From positions 124,001-188,000 of the forward strand of contig JACRIK010000003.1 in assembly GCA_016235865.1 (NCBI GenBank): DNA of 64,000 nt. The letters run 5' to 3'. Every line of letters begins with the position of its first letter. The first letter of the stretch is position 1. Below, one piece after another: positions 8,878 to 16,651 of this stretch. Source of the stretch: Planctomycetota bacterium (lineage in GTDB: Bacteria; Planctomycetota; MHYJ01; JACQXL01). Below the pieces are notes generated by a model. It made no database searches. It saw nothing but the letters and a program-made list of their open reading frames with translations, and had not been told where the DNA came from. The position numbers and the translations under genes are program-made.

Positions 8878-9468
8878 CTATTTATATTTAGGTATATATT
8901 GACACCAATAGATGTACAGATTGCCCCGGTTTTTCCGGGCATCATCGTCAGATTGCCCCTGTTTGTAATACGGTTTTTCGTTGGTCAGCCGGCTTAAACT
9001 CTCATCTATATACAGCAGCAAATAGCCCTCTGTCTCGTTCATTATACCGGCCACCACGTACATAAAAGCGTCAGTCCGTTGACGGTCGGCAAAAGACTCG
9101 GCTATCACCCAACGGACGTCATTGCCCGGATATTGGGCGTAAAGCCCGGCTAGCAGGCGCACACCCTGGGACTGGCATTTGTCTATCAGGGCGCGGCATA
9201 AATCCCTATCATCTTCGATGAACCGACCGCCCACCACTTTGTCCTTGGCCCGTTGCGCCAATTCATTGAACAATATATCCCGAACCTCGTCACCGGTGTA
9301 TTTAGTCAGCTCCTCGGTGTCAAGACAGGGATATCTCATTAATCCATTGGAGTTTGAAACCATCTTTAAGAATGTAAATGGTTTTTGGCTCTTGTAATAA
9401 TTTATAGAAATAGAAATAATCATACCCATGATTATCCCCACGCCCAGAAATATCCAATGCTTTTTCAT
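8878..9468 (-). CDS. Hypothetical membrane-anchored protein
   Basis: 196 residues: one N-terminal membrane anchor (about residues 5-24), then a soluble, probably periplasmic domain rich in helices with EVRDILFNELAQRAKDKVV and VRWVIAESFADRQRTDAFMYVVAGIM. I recognise no family; the second half resembles one or two HEAT-like helical pairs. The ATG directly abuts a dispersed repeat (CACAGATAAACACAGATAG), so there is no Shine-Dalgarno. It lies in the same direction as rsmA and rluD with about 45-base gaps filled by repeats. Confidence 0.6.
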   Translation of the reverse strand: MKKHWIFLGVGIIMGMIISISINYYKSQKPFTFLKMVSNSNGLMRYPCLDTEELTKYTGDEVRDILFNELAQRAKDKVVGGRFIEDDRDLCRALIDKCQSQGVRLLAGLYAQYPGNDVRWVIAESFADRQRTDAFMYVVAGIMNETEGYLLLYIDESLSRLTNEKPYYKQGQSDDDARKNRGNLYIYWCQYIPKYK

Positions 9469-9510
9469 CTGTGTCTATCTGTGTTTATCTGTGGTTAGCA
9501 TTTGTATTTA

Positions 9511-10620
9511 TTATTTCTTTGTGTCCTTTGTGTCTTTGTGGTGAAGTATTTCCACGACCTTCTTTATATCCTCAGCCAGGGGTGCTTCCAGGGTCATAGG
9601 CGCCTTGGTCCGGGGATGGAAGAATGTCAGCCGGGCCGCGTGCAAAGCCTGGCGGTTGAGGATAATTTTGTCATTACAGGTATCGGCAGAATGCGAGATT
9701 GCTTCGCCCCTGCGTGGCTCGCAATGACATTTTTGGGACGGTATAATATCAGAGAGATACAGTTCCTCGCGCAGGCCGTAGGTCTTATCACAGACCACCG
9801 GATGGCCGATAGATGCCAGATGGACCCGGATTTGATGGGTCCGGCCGGTCTTAGGCGCCACCTTGACTAATGAGAAGTCTTTGAATCTGTTTATCACCTC
9901 ATAAAACGACACGGCCTCGCGGCCCTTGCCGCCCTTGGCTGAGATGGCCATCTTTTTGTAGTCGCTGGCGTGCCGGCCGATGGGCTTGTCTATGAGATTG
10001 GAATCGGACTTGACTGATTTTTCGACCAGAGCGATGTATTCCTTCTGGGTCTGGCGCCGTTCAAACTGCTTGGACAGGGCCAGGTGCGAGGTGACCGTCT
10101 TGGCGGCCAGAATCAGGCCGCTGGTTTCCTTGTCCAGCCGGTGAACGATGCCGGGCCGGTAGATAGCCATATCGCCGTCCCGGGACCTGATACCGGCCGG
10201 CACCTGCGGGATGGGCAGTGAACCGCAGTGATGCAGGAGCGCGTTGGCCAGGGTATGTTCCCAGTTGCCGCCGGCCGGATGGACCACCATGCCGGGCGGT
10301 TTGTTGATGGCGATAAAATCCTCGTCCTCGTAGAGGATATTTAACGGGATATCCTCGGCAATCATCTGGGGCTTGATGACCCCGGGCAAATTGACCTTAA
10401 TCAGGTCGCCCTGGTGCAATTGGTAAGAGGGCTTGACCTGGCGCTGGCTGACCGTGACCAGCCCGTCCCGGATGAGCTTTTGGATGAGCGAACGGGAATA
10501 ATCGGCAAAGCGCTTGGTCAGGTAGATGTCCAGCCGGTAGTCCTCGAGAGCGGATTTCTTGACCGCGACTTCTACCGATGTCAGGTGGTCATAGTCCAGG
10601 CGAACGGGTATCATGCTCAA
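9511..10620 (-). CDS. rluD: 23S rRNA pseudouridine synthase, RluD family
   Basis: Converts uridines of 23S rRNA (helix 69 type) to pseudouridine. S4 RNA-binding domain at about residues 25-85 (DYRLDIYLTKRFADYSRSLIQKLI), then the catalytic domain with IVHRLDKETSGLI, whose Asp is the nucleophile, plus PGMVVHPAGGNW and KTGRTHQIRVHLASIGHPV. The stretch SQKCHCEPRRGEAISHSADTC (9670-9729) interrupts the conserved C-terminal part between VCDKTYG and QALHAARLTFFHP; it is the translation of a TCATTGCGAGCC-type palindrome common in bacterial intergenic DNA. The last ten residues, HHKDTKDTKK, are the reverse reading of a TTTGTGTCCTTTGTG repeat. Both additions are in frame. Confidence 0.93.
   Translation of the reverse strand: MSMIPVRLDYDHLTSVEVAVKKSALEDYRLDIYLTKRFADYSRSLIQKLIRDGLVTVSQRQVKPSYQLHQGDLIKVNLPGVIKPQMIAEDIPLNILYEDEDFIAINKPPGMVVHPAGGNWEHTLANALLHHCGSLPIPQVPAGIRSRDGDMAIYRPGIVHRLDKETSGLILAAKTVTSHLALSKQFERRQTQKEYIALVEKSVKSDSNLIDKPIGRHASDYKKMAISAKGGKGREAVSFYEVINRFKDFSLVKVAPKTGRTHQIRVHLASIGHPVVCDKTYGLREELYLSDIIPSQKCHCEPRRGEAISHSADTCNDKIILNRQALHAARLTFFHPRTKAPMTLEAPLAEDIKKVVEILHHKDTKDTKK
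9670..9729. repeat. TCATTGCGAG-type palindrome inside rluD
   Basis: Inverted-repeat element with TCATTAC at one end and GCAATGACA at the other and the core AGATTGCTTCGCCCCTGCG. Reads in frame on the minus strand as CHCEPRRGEAI. This peptide is a known sign of translated intergenic repeats in many bacterial genomes. Confidence 0.8.
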
Positions 10621-10632
10621 TACATTACCAGA

Positions 10633-10770
10633 TAGGAACCACAGATTCCACAGATTTCACTGATTTTCCGGATAAATACAAATTAATACGGACACGGGAT
10701 AACACGAATAAGAACGAATGGTAACCACAGATGAACGCGGATAACACAGATTAATACGAATACGTTTATA
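10633..10770. repeat. Cluster of CACAGATT-type dispersed repeats
   Basis: The 228-base gap 10621-10848 is almost all simple dispersed repeats: ACCACAGATTCCACAGATTT, CACGAATAAGAACGAATGG, CACAGATTAATACGAATACG. Related runs lie at 8832-8870, 9470-9500, 36925-36960, 38455-38530, 50905-50935 and 56430-56475, usually abutting start or stop codons. Confidence 0.7.
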
Positions 10771-10796
10771 AGGAAACTAGGAAGACAGGATTTCAC

Positions 10797-10826
10797 TTGA
10801 CAGGACGGGGCAGGGTTTGGTTTAAT
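10797..10826 (+). promoter_or_regulatory. Sigma-70-type promoter
   Basis: TTGACA (10797-10802), an 18-base spacer and TTTAAT (10821-10826), 22 bases before the small membrane gene at 10849 and outside the repeat cluster. Confidence 0.55.
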
Positions 10827-10848
10827 GCCGGATTAAGGAGAGGATTTT

Positions 10849-11067
10849 ATGCAACCCGCCACACGGAGATTCTGGAAATATTTCCTGACATACATAGTTG
10901 TGGCCACTATTATATTATTGATAGTAATTTATGCTCTTAAACAGTTTTTGCATATGGAAAAAATGCCGGGGGCGGCAGTAATAGGGCTTATGACTATTGC
11001 GGCAATTGTAGCAAAAATGTTGGATAGAAAGTTGCGCACCCCACCCCAGGACCCGGATATAAAATAG
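10849..11067 (+). CDS. Small membrane protein, function unknown
   Basis: 72 residues with two membrane segments (about residues 11-31 and 40-58) and a basic, proline-rich tail. It has a good Shine-Dalgarno (AAGGAGAGG, 7 bases before the ATG) and its own promoter, which supports a real monocistronic gene. No family recognised. Neighbours on both sides point the other way. Confidence 0.6.
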   Translation: MQPATRRFWKYFLTYIVVATIILLIVIYALKQFLHMEKMPGAAVIGLMTIAAIVAKMLDRKLRTPPQDPDIK

Positions 11068-11115
11068 TCAGTCTGACACCTCTCTTTATTAATCTGTGCA
11101 ATCTGTGGATAGTAT

Positions 11116-11529
11116 TTACTGGTTTAGCAGCTTTAGGTAATACGGTTTGTCGTGTTCGAAGACATAGAGCGCGGCGACGACCCAGTTATCACGCCAGCCG
11201 GGTGCGTGGAGCTTGCACCATTCCATGGCAATCTTATTGCGGTCCGGGGTGGTCTTGGTCTTTTCGCCCTGGTACCAGATTTCCCGCTCAATCTCGGCCA
11301 GTTCGGTCTTGATTTCGGTGGCCGGATTGATGGACCGGGTCTTGATGATGAAAAGCTTGACGGCCAGTTCGTCGGTCGGGTTGGCCACACCGAAGGTCTT
11401 GAGCCCCTCGGACTTGAACTGCCTGATGGCGGCCTTGTTCTTGACGATGAACTTTTCCAGGTCCTTGGCCAGCTCGGCGTACCGGCCCAGGCAATATTCC
11501 TCCGACAGTTTCTTCAACTCGTCTGACAT
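11116..11529 (-). CDS. Hypothetical protein
   Basis: 137 residues counting from the ATG at 11529 (MSDELKKLSEEYCLGRYAELAKDL); an upstream in-frame start at 11580 would add 17 residues unlike the rest. Soluble, largely helical, with a C-terminal MEWCKLHAPGWRDNWVVAALYVFEHDKPYYLK that looks like a packed helical pair. No family recognised. The 194-base gap upstream (11581-11774) has only dispersed repeats, including a CGGATTTTACGG-type run and CCCCGCTAAAGCGGGA. Confidence 0.6.
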   Translation of the reverse strand: MSDELKKLSEEYCLGRYAELAKDLEKFIVKNKAAIRQFKSEGLKTFGVANPTDELAVKLFIIKTRSINPATEIKTELAEIEREIWYQGEKTKTTPDRNKIAMEWCKLHAPGWRDNWVVAALYVFEHDKPYYLKLLNQ

Positions 11530-11774
11530 AAAGGTATATTGGCTAAACTTAGTTGTCTCTCCTGATGCAGAACTCAGCATATATAAACTTGTTGTCTAAT
11601 ACCCTTAGCTAACCCTCAATATATCATATCGGCAGAAAATGTCAATAATAATAACAAATAATCAGGAGGAGACAATGCGTAAGCGGATTTTACGGATAAA
11701 TCTGATTAATCGGCTTAATCCGCTTACTTATTCTTGGCCAGTATCCCCGCTAAAGCGGGATAACTGGCAGTAAC

Positions 11775-13475
11775 TTACTTAGTTCTAACTGCCAGTAACC
11801 AGCCGGCCAGCAGGCACAGGCCGGCCCCGATGATGGGCCAGCGGCCTAACTCCACCCGCCGGGTTTCTATCTGAGGAATCTGCTCGGGCGTTGGCAAGGC
11901 AGTGTCCAATATCGTCACACCGTTGTTATCCGATTCGGCCTCGTTGCATAACCCCTCACCCATGGTATAGTCCTGAGATACCGGGTGCAGATAATTTATT
12001 AGGTTGGTCCAGAATATCGGGAACGAGGGGGTGAGGGTCCAGTCGGTCGGATTAGCCGGCCCGCGCCACTCCAGAGGAAAGTTAAGGAAGACCAGATGGC
12101 TGTCCCCTTTGCGCCATTCGCCGATAAGCACGCTCTCGTCGCCGGACGCGCTGCTGGCCGTGATAATCGGCTTGATATATTCCTTTTCCTTGGGCAAGAG
12201 TTTCTGGGCATAGGGTATGTTATTAAAGACATTGAAGTCGCAGTATTTGAGGATGGGAGATGCGGTGTCTATGCCGGTGACCAACGGGCGGGCTAGCTTG
12301 CCTTGGTATTCCCAGAATCCTTCCAGTATTGCCTTTTCAGACGCGCTATTTATAACCACAGCCCTCTTCGGCAAAGAGAACGGCAGTATTTCATCATAGA
12401 TGCATATATCATACAACGTATCTTCCCTGGTCTCGTTAATCACCGACGAATAATCTGCCTTTAATAAAGATGGATTTGCCGTGAGCGCCTTCTTTAATGC
12501 AGGATTATCCTTACCCACTATACTAACCTTGTATTTCTTAGGAGGCATCAAGGAGGCATAATTATCACATTTCATGTCATCGGGATTTCTTAAGGTAATC
12601 ACTAAACCTAATTTATCAGATAAATATATGTTCTTAAATGACAATGATTTTTCCTCATCTGCTTCAAGGTCAACCTGCCGGCTATCCATCGTCTCGCCGC
12701 CCCATCCGTTCCATTCTACAGCAATTTTCTTGATTGAGCGGGATGAATAATTCTTCACGGTGGCAAAGATATCGTAATAATCCTCTTTGCCAGACGTGGG
12801 CGTGGCCGAGGCCCGGATAATAGCCCGGTTATCCGACGGTGTGCCGACCAAAATCAGACGGGGCTTATGGCTAAACCTATTTATGATTGAATCGGGCGGA
12901 AGTTTATCAGAGCATAAATATAATTCGCCCTTGATTCCCTGGGCCTGGGACACCAGGGATTCCAGGTCAGAAGAAATATTAATCAGTTCTAGGTAAGCAA
13001 TCGTATTAAACGCTGCATAACGTTCAATGTTTATAAATGACTCTAAGGGAGGCGACTGATAAAAAGAGACCTTAGTCCCTTGGGGCGATTTATCAATAAC
13101 ATCTCTTATTTTCTTTCTCATCAATTCCCAACGGGTGGTATTTTCCCCGCTCTCATAATAGCCGCTGGACATACTGGCTGAGTTATCTATCAGGAATACC
13201 AGGTGGAGCGGTTCTGATTGGGTGGAGCGCCAGACGGGCTTGGCCAGGGCTAGGGACAGGCCGATGACGGCCAGAATCTGGAGCATCAGAATCAGATAGA
13301 GACGACTCTTTTGCCGGATCGGGGCGATGGTCAGCAAGCGCTCTATCCGCTTCCAGATAATCAAGCTGCTGACCTGCCGGCGCTCGGGCCGCTGACGCAG
13401 CCGGTGCAAAATCAGCACCGCAATAATGGCGGTCAGGGTCCAGAGACCCAATGGGTTTTCCAGTATCATGTTCAT
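11775..13475 (-). CDS. BatA/VWA-domain membrane protein
   Basis: 566 residues. N-terminal BatA domain (about 1-95: FENPLGLW-like opening MNMILENPLGLWTLTAIIAVLILHRLR, then RQKSRLYLILMLQILAVIGLSLALAKPVW), a von Willebrand A domain starting at VFLIDNSASMS (MIDAS D-x-S-x-S), a long beta-rich region, and a C-terminal membrane helix (LGRWPIIGAGLCLLAGWLLAVRTK). Start ATG 13475 overlaps the stop of the DUF58 gene (ATGA), so the pair is translationally coupled. BatA/VWA and DUF58 proteins usually belong to MoxR-AAA chaperone operons; no moxR gene is in this window. Likely involved in envelope protein assembly or stress tolerance, but the role is inference. Confidence 0.82.
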   Translation of the reverse strand: MNMILENPLGLWTLTAIIAVLILHRLRQRPERRQVSSLIIWKRIERLLTIAPIRQKSRLYLILMLQILAVIGLSLALAKPVWRSTQSEPLHLVFLIDNSASMSSGYYESGENTTRWELMRKKIRDVIDKSPQGTKVSFYQSPPLESFINIERYAAFNTIAYLELINISSDLESLVSQAQGIKGELYLCSDKLPPDSIINRFSHKPRLILVGTPSDNRAIIRASATPTSGKEDYYDIFATVKNYSSRSIKKIAVEWNGWGGETMDSRQVDLEADEEKSLSFKNIYLSDKLGLVITLRNPDDMKCDNYASLMPPKKYKVSIVGKDNPALKKALTANPSLLKADYSSVINETREDTLYDICIYDEILPFSLPKRAVVINSASEKAILEGFWEYQGKLARPLVTGIDTASPILKYCDFNVFNNIPYAQKLLPKEKEYIKPIITASSASGDESVLIGEWRKGDSHLVFLNFPLEWRGPANPTDWTLTPSFPIFWTNLINYLHPVSQDYTMGEGLCNEAESDNNGVTILDTALPTPEQIPQIETRRVELGRWPIIGAGLCLLAGWLLAVRTK

Positions 13476-14383
13476 TTGAGCAACTCCCGTTTCCTGAGCA
13501 TCCGGAAGATCACATCCTCTATGGGCACAATCGTGTCCAAGTAGAAGTATTTCATATCGTGCTTGAGGCAGAACTGATTCCAATCCTCGGAGAAACCCAG
13601 AAAGGTCTGACGGTAGATTTCTATGGTTTTTTCATCCAACCAGACGGTCTGTTCCTCGGCTGATTCGGAATCATGCAGACGGACCAGCCCATTTACACCG
13701 GGTAACTCATCAGCCCCGGCAGAGATATGCATGACATTAATGATAAAACCCTTCTTGCTTAATCGCTGAAGAATCTTGCGGCTGGATTCGGGTTCGGCCT
13801 CAAACAGGTCTGAAAGTATAATCACGAATCCCTTGTGGGTGACTGCCCTGTCCAGCCGGCCCAGGGCATCAGACAGGCTGGTCTGGCCTGACGCCTTTAA
13901 TTCCTTTAGGTATGTGAGCATCTCAAAGAGTTGCTTGTCCGAATGCATCTGCTTTGAGGCGACAAAGTTGGATTGGTTAAATGCCCAGAGCCGTACCGGC
14001 TGGGATGCCACCAGTCCGACATAGCCCAGGGCCGCGGCCAACTGACAGCAGTAATCCAGCTTACTCATCTGCTTGGGTGCATCTGGGCCGGACATGGAGT
14101 TGGAGATATCCAGCATCAAATACAGCGGCAGGGTCTGCTCGCGGGAGAATTCCTTGACATAGAGCTTGCCCAGCCGGGCAAAGGCGTTCCAGTCCAGATA
14201 GCGGGTCTCGTCGCCAGGGGAATATTCGCGGTGCCCGGCGAATTCTATCCGTCCGCCCTTCTGCTTCATCATCCGCTCGCCGATGGTACCTGAGAAGAAC
14301 GACTTGCGAATGACAAAGCGGAGTCTCTCCAACTTGCGGATGAACTCAGCGGAAAAGATGTCGGCTTTTGCGGATGGTTTCAT
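13472..14383 (-). CDS. DUF58 domain protein
   Basis: 303 residues. Contains the DUF58 signature GGRIEFAGHREYSPGDETRYLDWNAFARLGKLYVKEFSREQ (about 45-90) followed by a VWA-like fold (YLMLDISNSMSGP; VIILSDLFE). Cytoplasmic partner of MoxR-type ATPases and VWA proteins. First gene of a two-gene unit with the VWA gene at 11775; the divergent neighbour is yebC, 127 bases away. Start chosen because MKPSAKADIFSAEFIRKL is the usual beginning of this family. Confidence 0.88.
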   Translation of the reverse strand: MKPSAKADIFSAEFIRKLERLRFVIRKSFFSGTIGERMMKQKGGRIEFAGHREYSPGDETRYLDWNAFARLGKLYVKEFSREQTLPLYLMLDISNSMSGPDAPKQMSKLDYCCQLAAALGYVGLVASQPVRLWAFNQSNFVASKQMHSDKQLFEMLTYLKELKASGQTSLSDALGRLDRAVTHKGFVIILSDLFEAEPESSRKILQRLSKKGFIINVMHISAGADELPGVNGLVRLHDSESAEEQTVWLDEKTIEIYRQTFLGFSEDWNQFCLKHDMKYFYLDTIVPIEDVIFRMLRKRELLK

Positions 14384-14438
14384 ATCTGGCTACCTGACTC
14401 CCCGTTTACCATATTCTCCCTTATTATGCCACTATTTT

Positions 14439-14466
14439 TTGACTTGGTTTATATTTGTGGTATGCT
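14439..14466 (+). promoter_or_regulatory. Sigma-70-type promoter for yebC operon
   Basis: TTGACT (14439-14444), a 16-base spacer and TATGCT (14461-14466). The predicted transcript starts near 14473, about 38 bases before the yebC ATG, which has a strong Shine-Dalgarno (AGGAGGG). Confidence 0.65.
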
Positions 14467-14510
14467 ATTTAATAATTAACCGGCGATTATAATACAGGAG
14501 GGCTGAAAAT

Positions 14511-15236
14511 ATGTCAGGACATTCACATTGGGCGACCATCCGGCACAAGAAAGGCGCGGCCGACGCCAAGAAGGGTAAGGCATTTTCCAAGATGGCCCGG
14601 TTGATCATGGTAGCATCCCGGGAAGGCGGTTCCGACCCCAAGACCAACATCAAACTCATGTTAGCCATAGAAAAAGCCCGGGCGGTCAATATGCCCAACG
14701 AGAATGTGGAACGAGCCATCAAGAAAGGCGCGGGCGAGCTGGACGGCGTGATACTGGAAACCGTGCTCTACGAGGGCTACGGTCCGGGCGGCGCCGCGGT
14801 CATGGCCGAGGTGCTGACCGACAGCCGCAACCGGACGGCGCCGGAAATCCGGCGGATATTCGAACAGCACAGCGGCAAGCTGGGCGAATCCAATTCAGTC
14901 AACTGGTTCTTCGAACGCAAGGGCATCATTTCCATCCCGGCTGGCAAGATAAAGGAAGACGACCTGATTACCGCGGCGCTGGATGCCGGGGCCGAGGACG
15001 TGCGCAATGAAGGCGATGTATTTGAAGTGGTGACCGACCCCCGTGAGGTGGAGAAAATCAAGGCGGCCCTGAAACAAAAGGGTTTCACCTATACGACCGG
15101 CGAGGCCACCCTGGTACCCAAGAATTATGTCACCCTGAGCAAGACAGACGGCGATAAAATTATCAAATTAATGGATGCGCTTGAAGACCACGACGACGTC
15201 CAGAATATCTATTCCAATTTTGATATCGCTGAATAA
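14511..15236 (+). CDS. yebC: YebC/PmpR family protein (TACO1-like)
   Basis: 241 residues, the normal length. Begins MSGHSHWATIRHKKGAADAKKGKAFSK, the hallmark of the family, and contains GRGGSD-like REGGSDPKTN, the GYGPGGAA core and SVNWFFERKG. Family members bind the ribosome or DNA; they have been described as transcription regulators and as factors that help translation of difficult sequences. First gene of a plus-strand operon with the FHA gene (3 bases downstream) and pdxA. Confidence 0.96.
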   Translation: MSGHSHWATIRHKKGAADAKKGKAFSKMARLIMVASREGGSDPKTNIKLMLAIEKARAVNMPNENVERAIKKGAGELDGVILETVLYEGYGPGGAAVMAEVLTDSRNRTAPEIRRIFEQHSGKLGESNSVNWFFERKGIISIPAGKIKEDDLITAALDAGAEDVRNEGDVFEVVTDPREVEKIKAALKQKGFTYTTGEATLVPKNYVTLSKTDGDKIIKLMDALEDHDDVQNIYSNFDIAE

Positions 15237-15239
15237 AGT

Positions 15240-15614
15240 ATGGGTATAGAACGACTGATACTGAAAGGCATCAAGGGCATTGCCCTGGGCGAGATGTTCC
15301 ATATTAATTACGGCGAGATGGCCTCCATCGGGCGCGGGCAAGAGTGCACCATCTCCTACCGCAAGTTCAAGAAATACCCCAAGCGGGATGACAAGAACAA
15401 GGATCTGTTGTCCGTCTCGCGCAAGCATTTAAGAATCACCTTTTATAATTCGTATTCGATAGAGCTCAAAGACCTGAGCGCTAACGGCACCTATATCAAC
15501 GGCAAGCCGATTATCAAGCGTATCTTTATCACGGATATCGCCACCAGCAAGACGCCCTATGAAATTAAACTCGGGCCGAACGAGACATTTCTCCTGACCG
15601 CCGAGCATATATAA
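15240..15614 (+). CDS. FHA-domain protein
   Basis: 124 residues consisting of essentially one forkhead-associated phosphothreonine-binding domain: SIGRGQECTISYRKF (binding loop R), the conserved S-x-x-H in SVSRKHLRITF, and LKDLSANGTYINGKPI (N-G-T-x-x-N-G). No membrane segment. Such domains read Ser/Thr kinase signals; no kinase gene is in the window. Three bases separate it from yebC, and the next gene begins right after its stop codon. Confidence 0.88.
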   Translation: MGIERLILKGIKGIALGEMFHINYGEMASIGRGQECTISYRKFKKYPKRDDKNKDLLSVSRKHLRITFYNSYSIELKDLSANGTYINGKPIIKRIFITDIATSKTPYEIKLGPNETFLLTAEHI

Positions 15615-16637
15615 ATGAAACAGCGCCGCACCATTATTATCACGGCCGGCGACCCCAAGGGCATCGGGCCTGAGGTGGTTATCAAGGCGCTGACCTCCGC
15701 CCCGATTCAGAACCTCCGAGCGGAATTAAACTTCCTAATCGTCGGGCCAACTGAACCCATTGCCCAGACGGCCGGGTTGCTGGACGCCTCGGCCAAATCC
15801 GGCGCCTGGTTGAGCGGTGATTTTAATCCGACCCGGCTTAAGACGCCGGAGATTCCATCCGGTGAAAATAATAATATCTTTTTATACGAGCCAATGCCGG
15901 CCGGGGAATCACGGGGCGGACTGGATTATATCCTGACGGCCATTGAGATTATGAAATCAAACCCGGCTGCGGGACTGGTGACGGCGCCGGTCAGCAAAGA
16001 GGCCATAAACAAGACCGGATTTAATTTTACCGGGCATACGGAACTGCTGGCCCAGAAGACCCTGTCCCGCAAGGTGACCATGATGTTCACAGCGCCGCAG
16101 TTAAAGGTAACGTTGGTAACCACGCATATCGCCTATAAAAAGGTGCTGCTCTACCTGACTACGGATAAGATTTTCTCGACCATCGAACAGACCGATGACG
16201 GATTGCGGAAATATTTCAATGTCGCCCAGCCCAGGATAGCCGTCTGCGGCCTGAACCCGCACGCCGGCGAAGGCCAGGCCTTCGGCCGGGAGGAATCCAG
16301 GATTATAGAACCGGCCATTAAGCTGGGCCGCCAGCGTAAGATCAACTGCATCGGCCCGTTCCCGGCGGACAGTGTATTTTATAGAGCCGTCAAGGGTGAA
16401 TTCGATGTGGTGGTGGCGCTTTATCACGACCAGGGCCTGATACCCATAAAGACCCTGGCATTCTCGAATGCGATCCAGGTGACACTGGGCTTGCCTTTTA
16501 TCAGGACCTCGCCGGCGCACGGAGTGGCCTATGACCTCGCCGGCAAAGGCATTGCCAATCCGGCATCAATGATTGAAGCCGTCAAGCTGGCGGCATCAAT
16601 GGTCAGTTCCAACGGGTCGCTGTTCGGTAATAATTAA
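15615..16637 (+). CDS. pdxA: 4-hydroxythreonine-4-phosphate dehydrogenase
   Basis: NAD-dependent oxidation of 4-phosphohydroxy-L-threonine in the DXP-dependent pyridoxal phosphate pathway. Visible: ITAGDPKGIGPEV at the N terminus, metal-binding His in FTGHTELLA, LNPHAGEGQAFGREE and LYHDQGLIPIKTLAF, and RTSPAHGVAYDLAGKG. 340 residues, normal length. ATG immediately follows the FHA stop. PLP is also the cofactor of TrpB and the DegT aminotransferase encoded in this window. Confidence 0.95.
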   Translation: MKQRRTIIITAGDPKGIGPEVVIKALTSAPIQNLRAELNFLIVGPTEPIAQTAGLLDASAKSGAWLSGDFNPTRLKTPEIPSGENNNIFLYEPMPAGESRGGLDYILTAIEIMKSNPAAGLVTAPVSKEAINKTGFNFTGHTELLAQKTLSRKVTMMFTAPQLKVTLVTTHIAYKKVLLYLTTDKIFSTIEQTDDGLRKYFNVAQPRIAVCGLNPHAGEGQAFGREESRIIEPAIKLGRQRKINCIGPFPADSVFYRAVKGEFDVVVALYHDQGLIPIKTLAFSNAIQVTLGLPFIRTSPAHGVAYDLAGKGIANPASMIEAVKLAASMVSSNGSLFGNN

Positions 16638-16651
16638 GGTGGGGTTATCTT

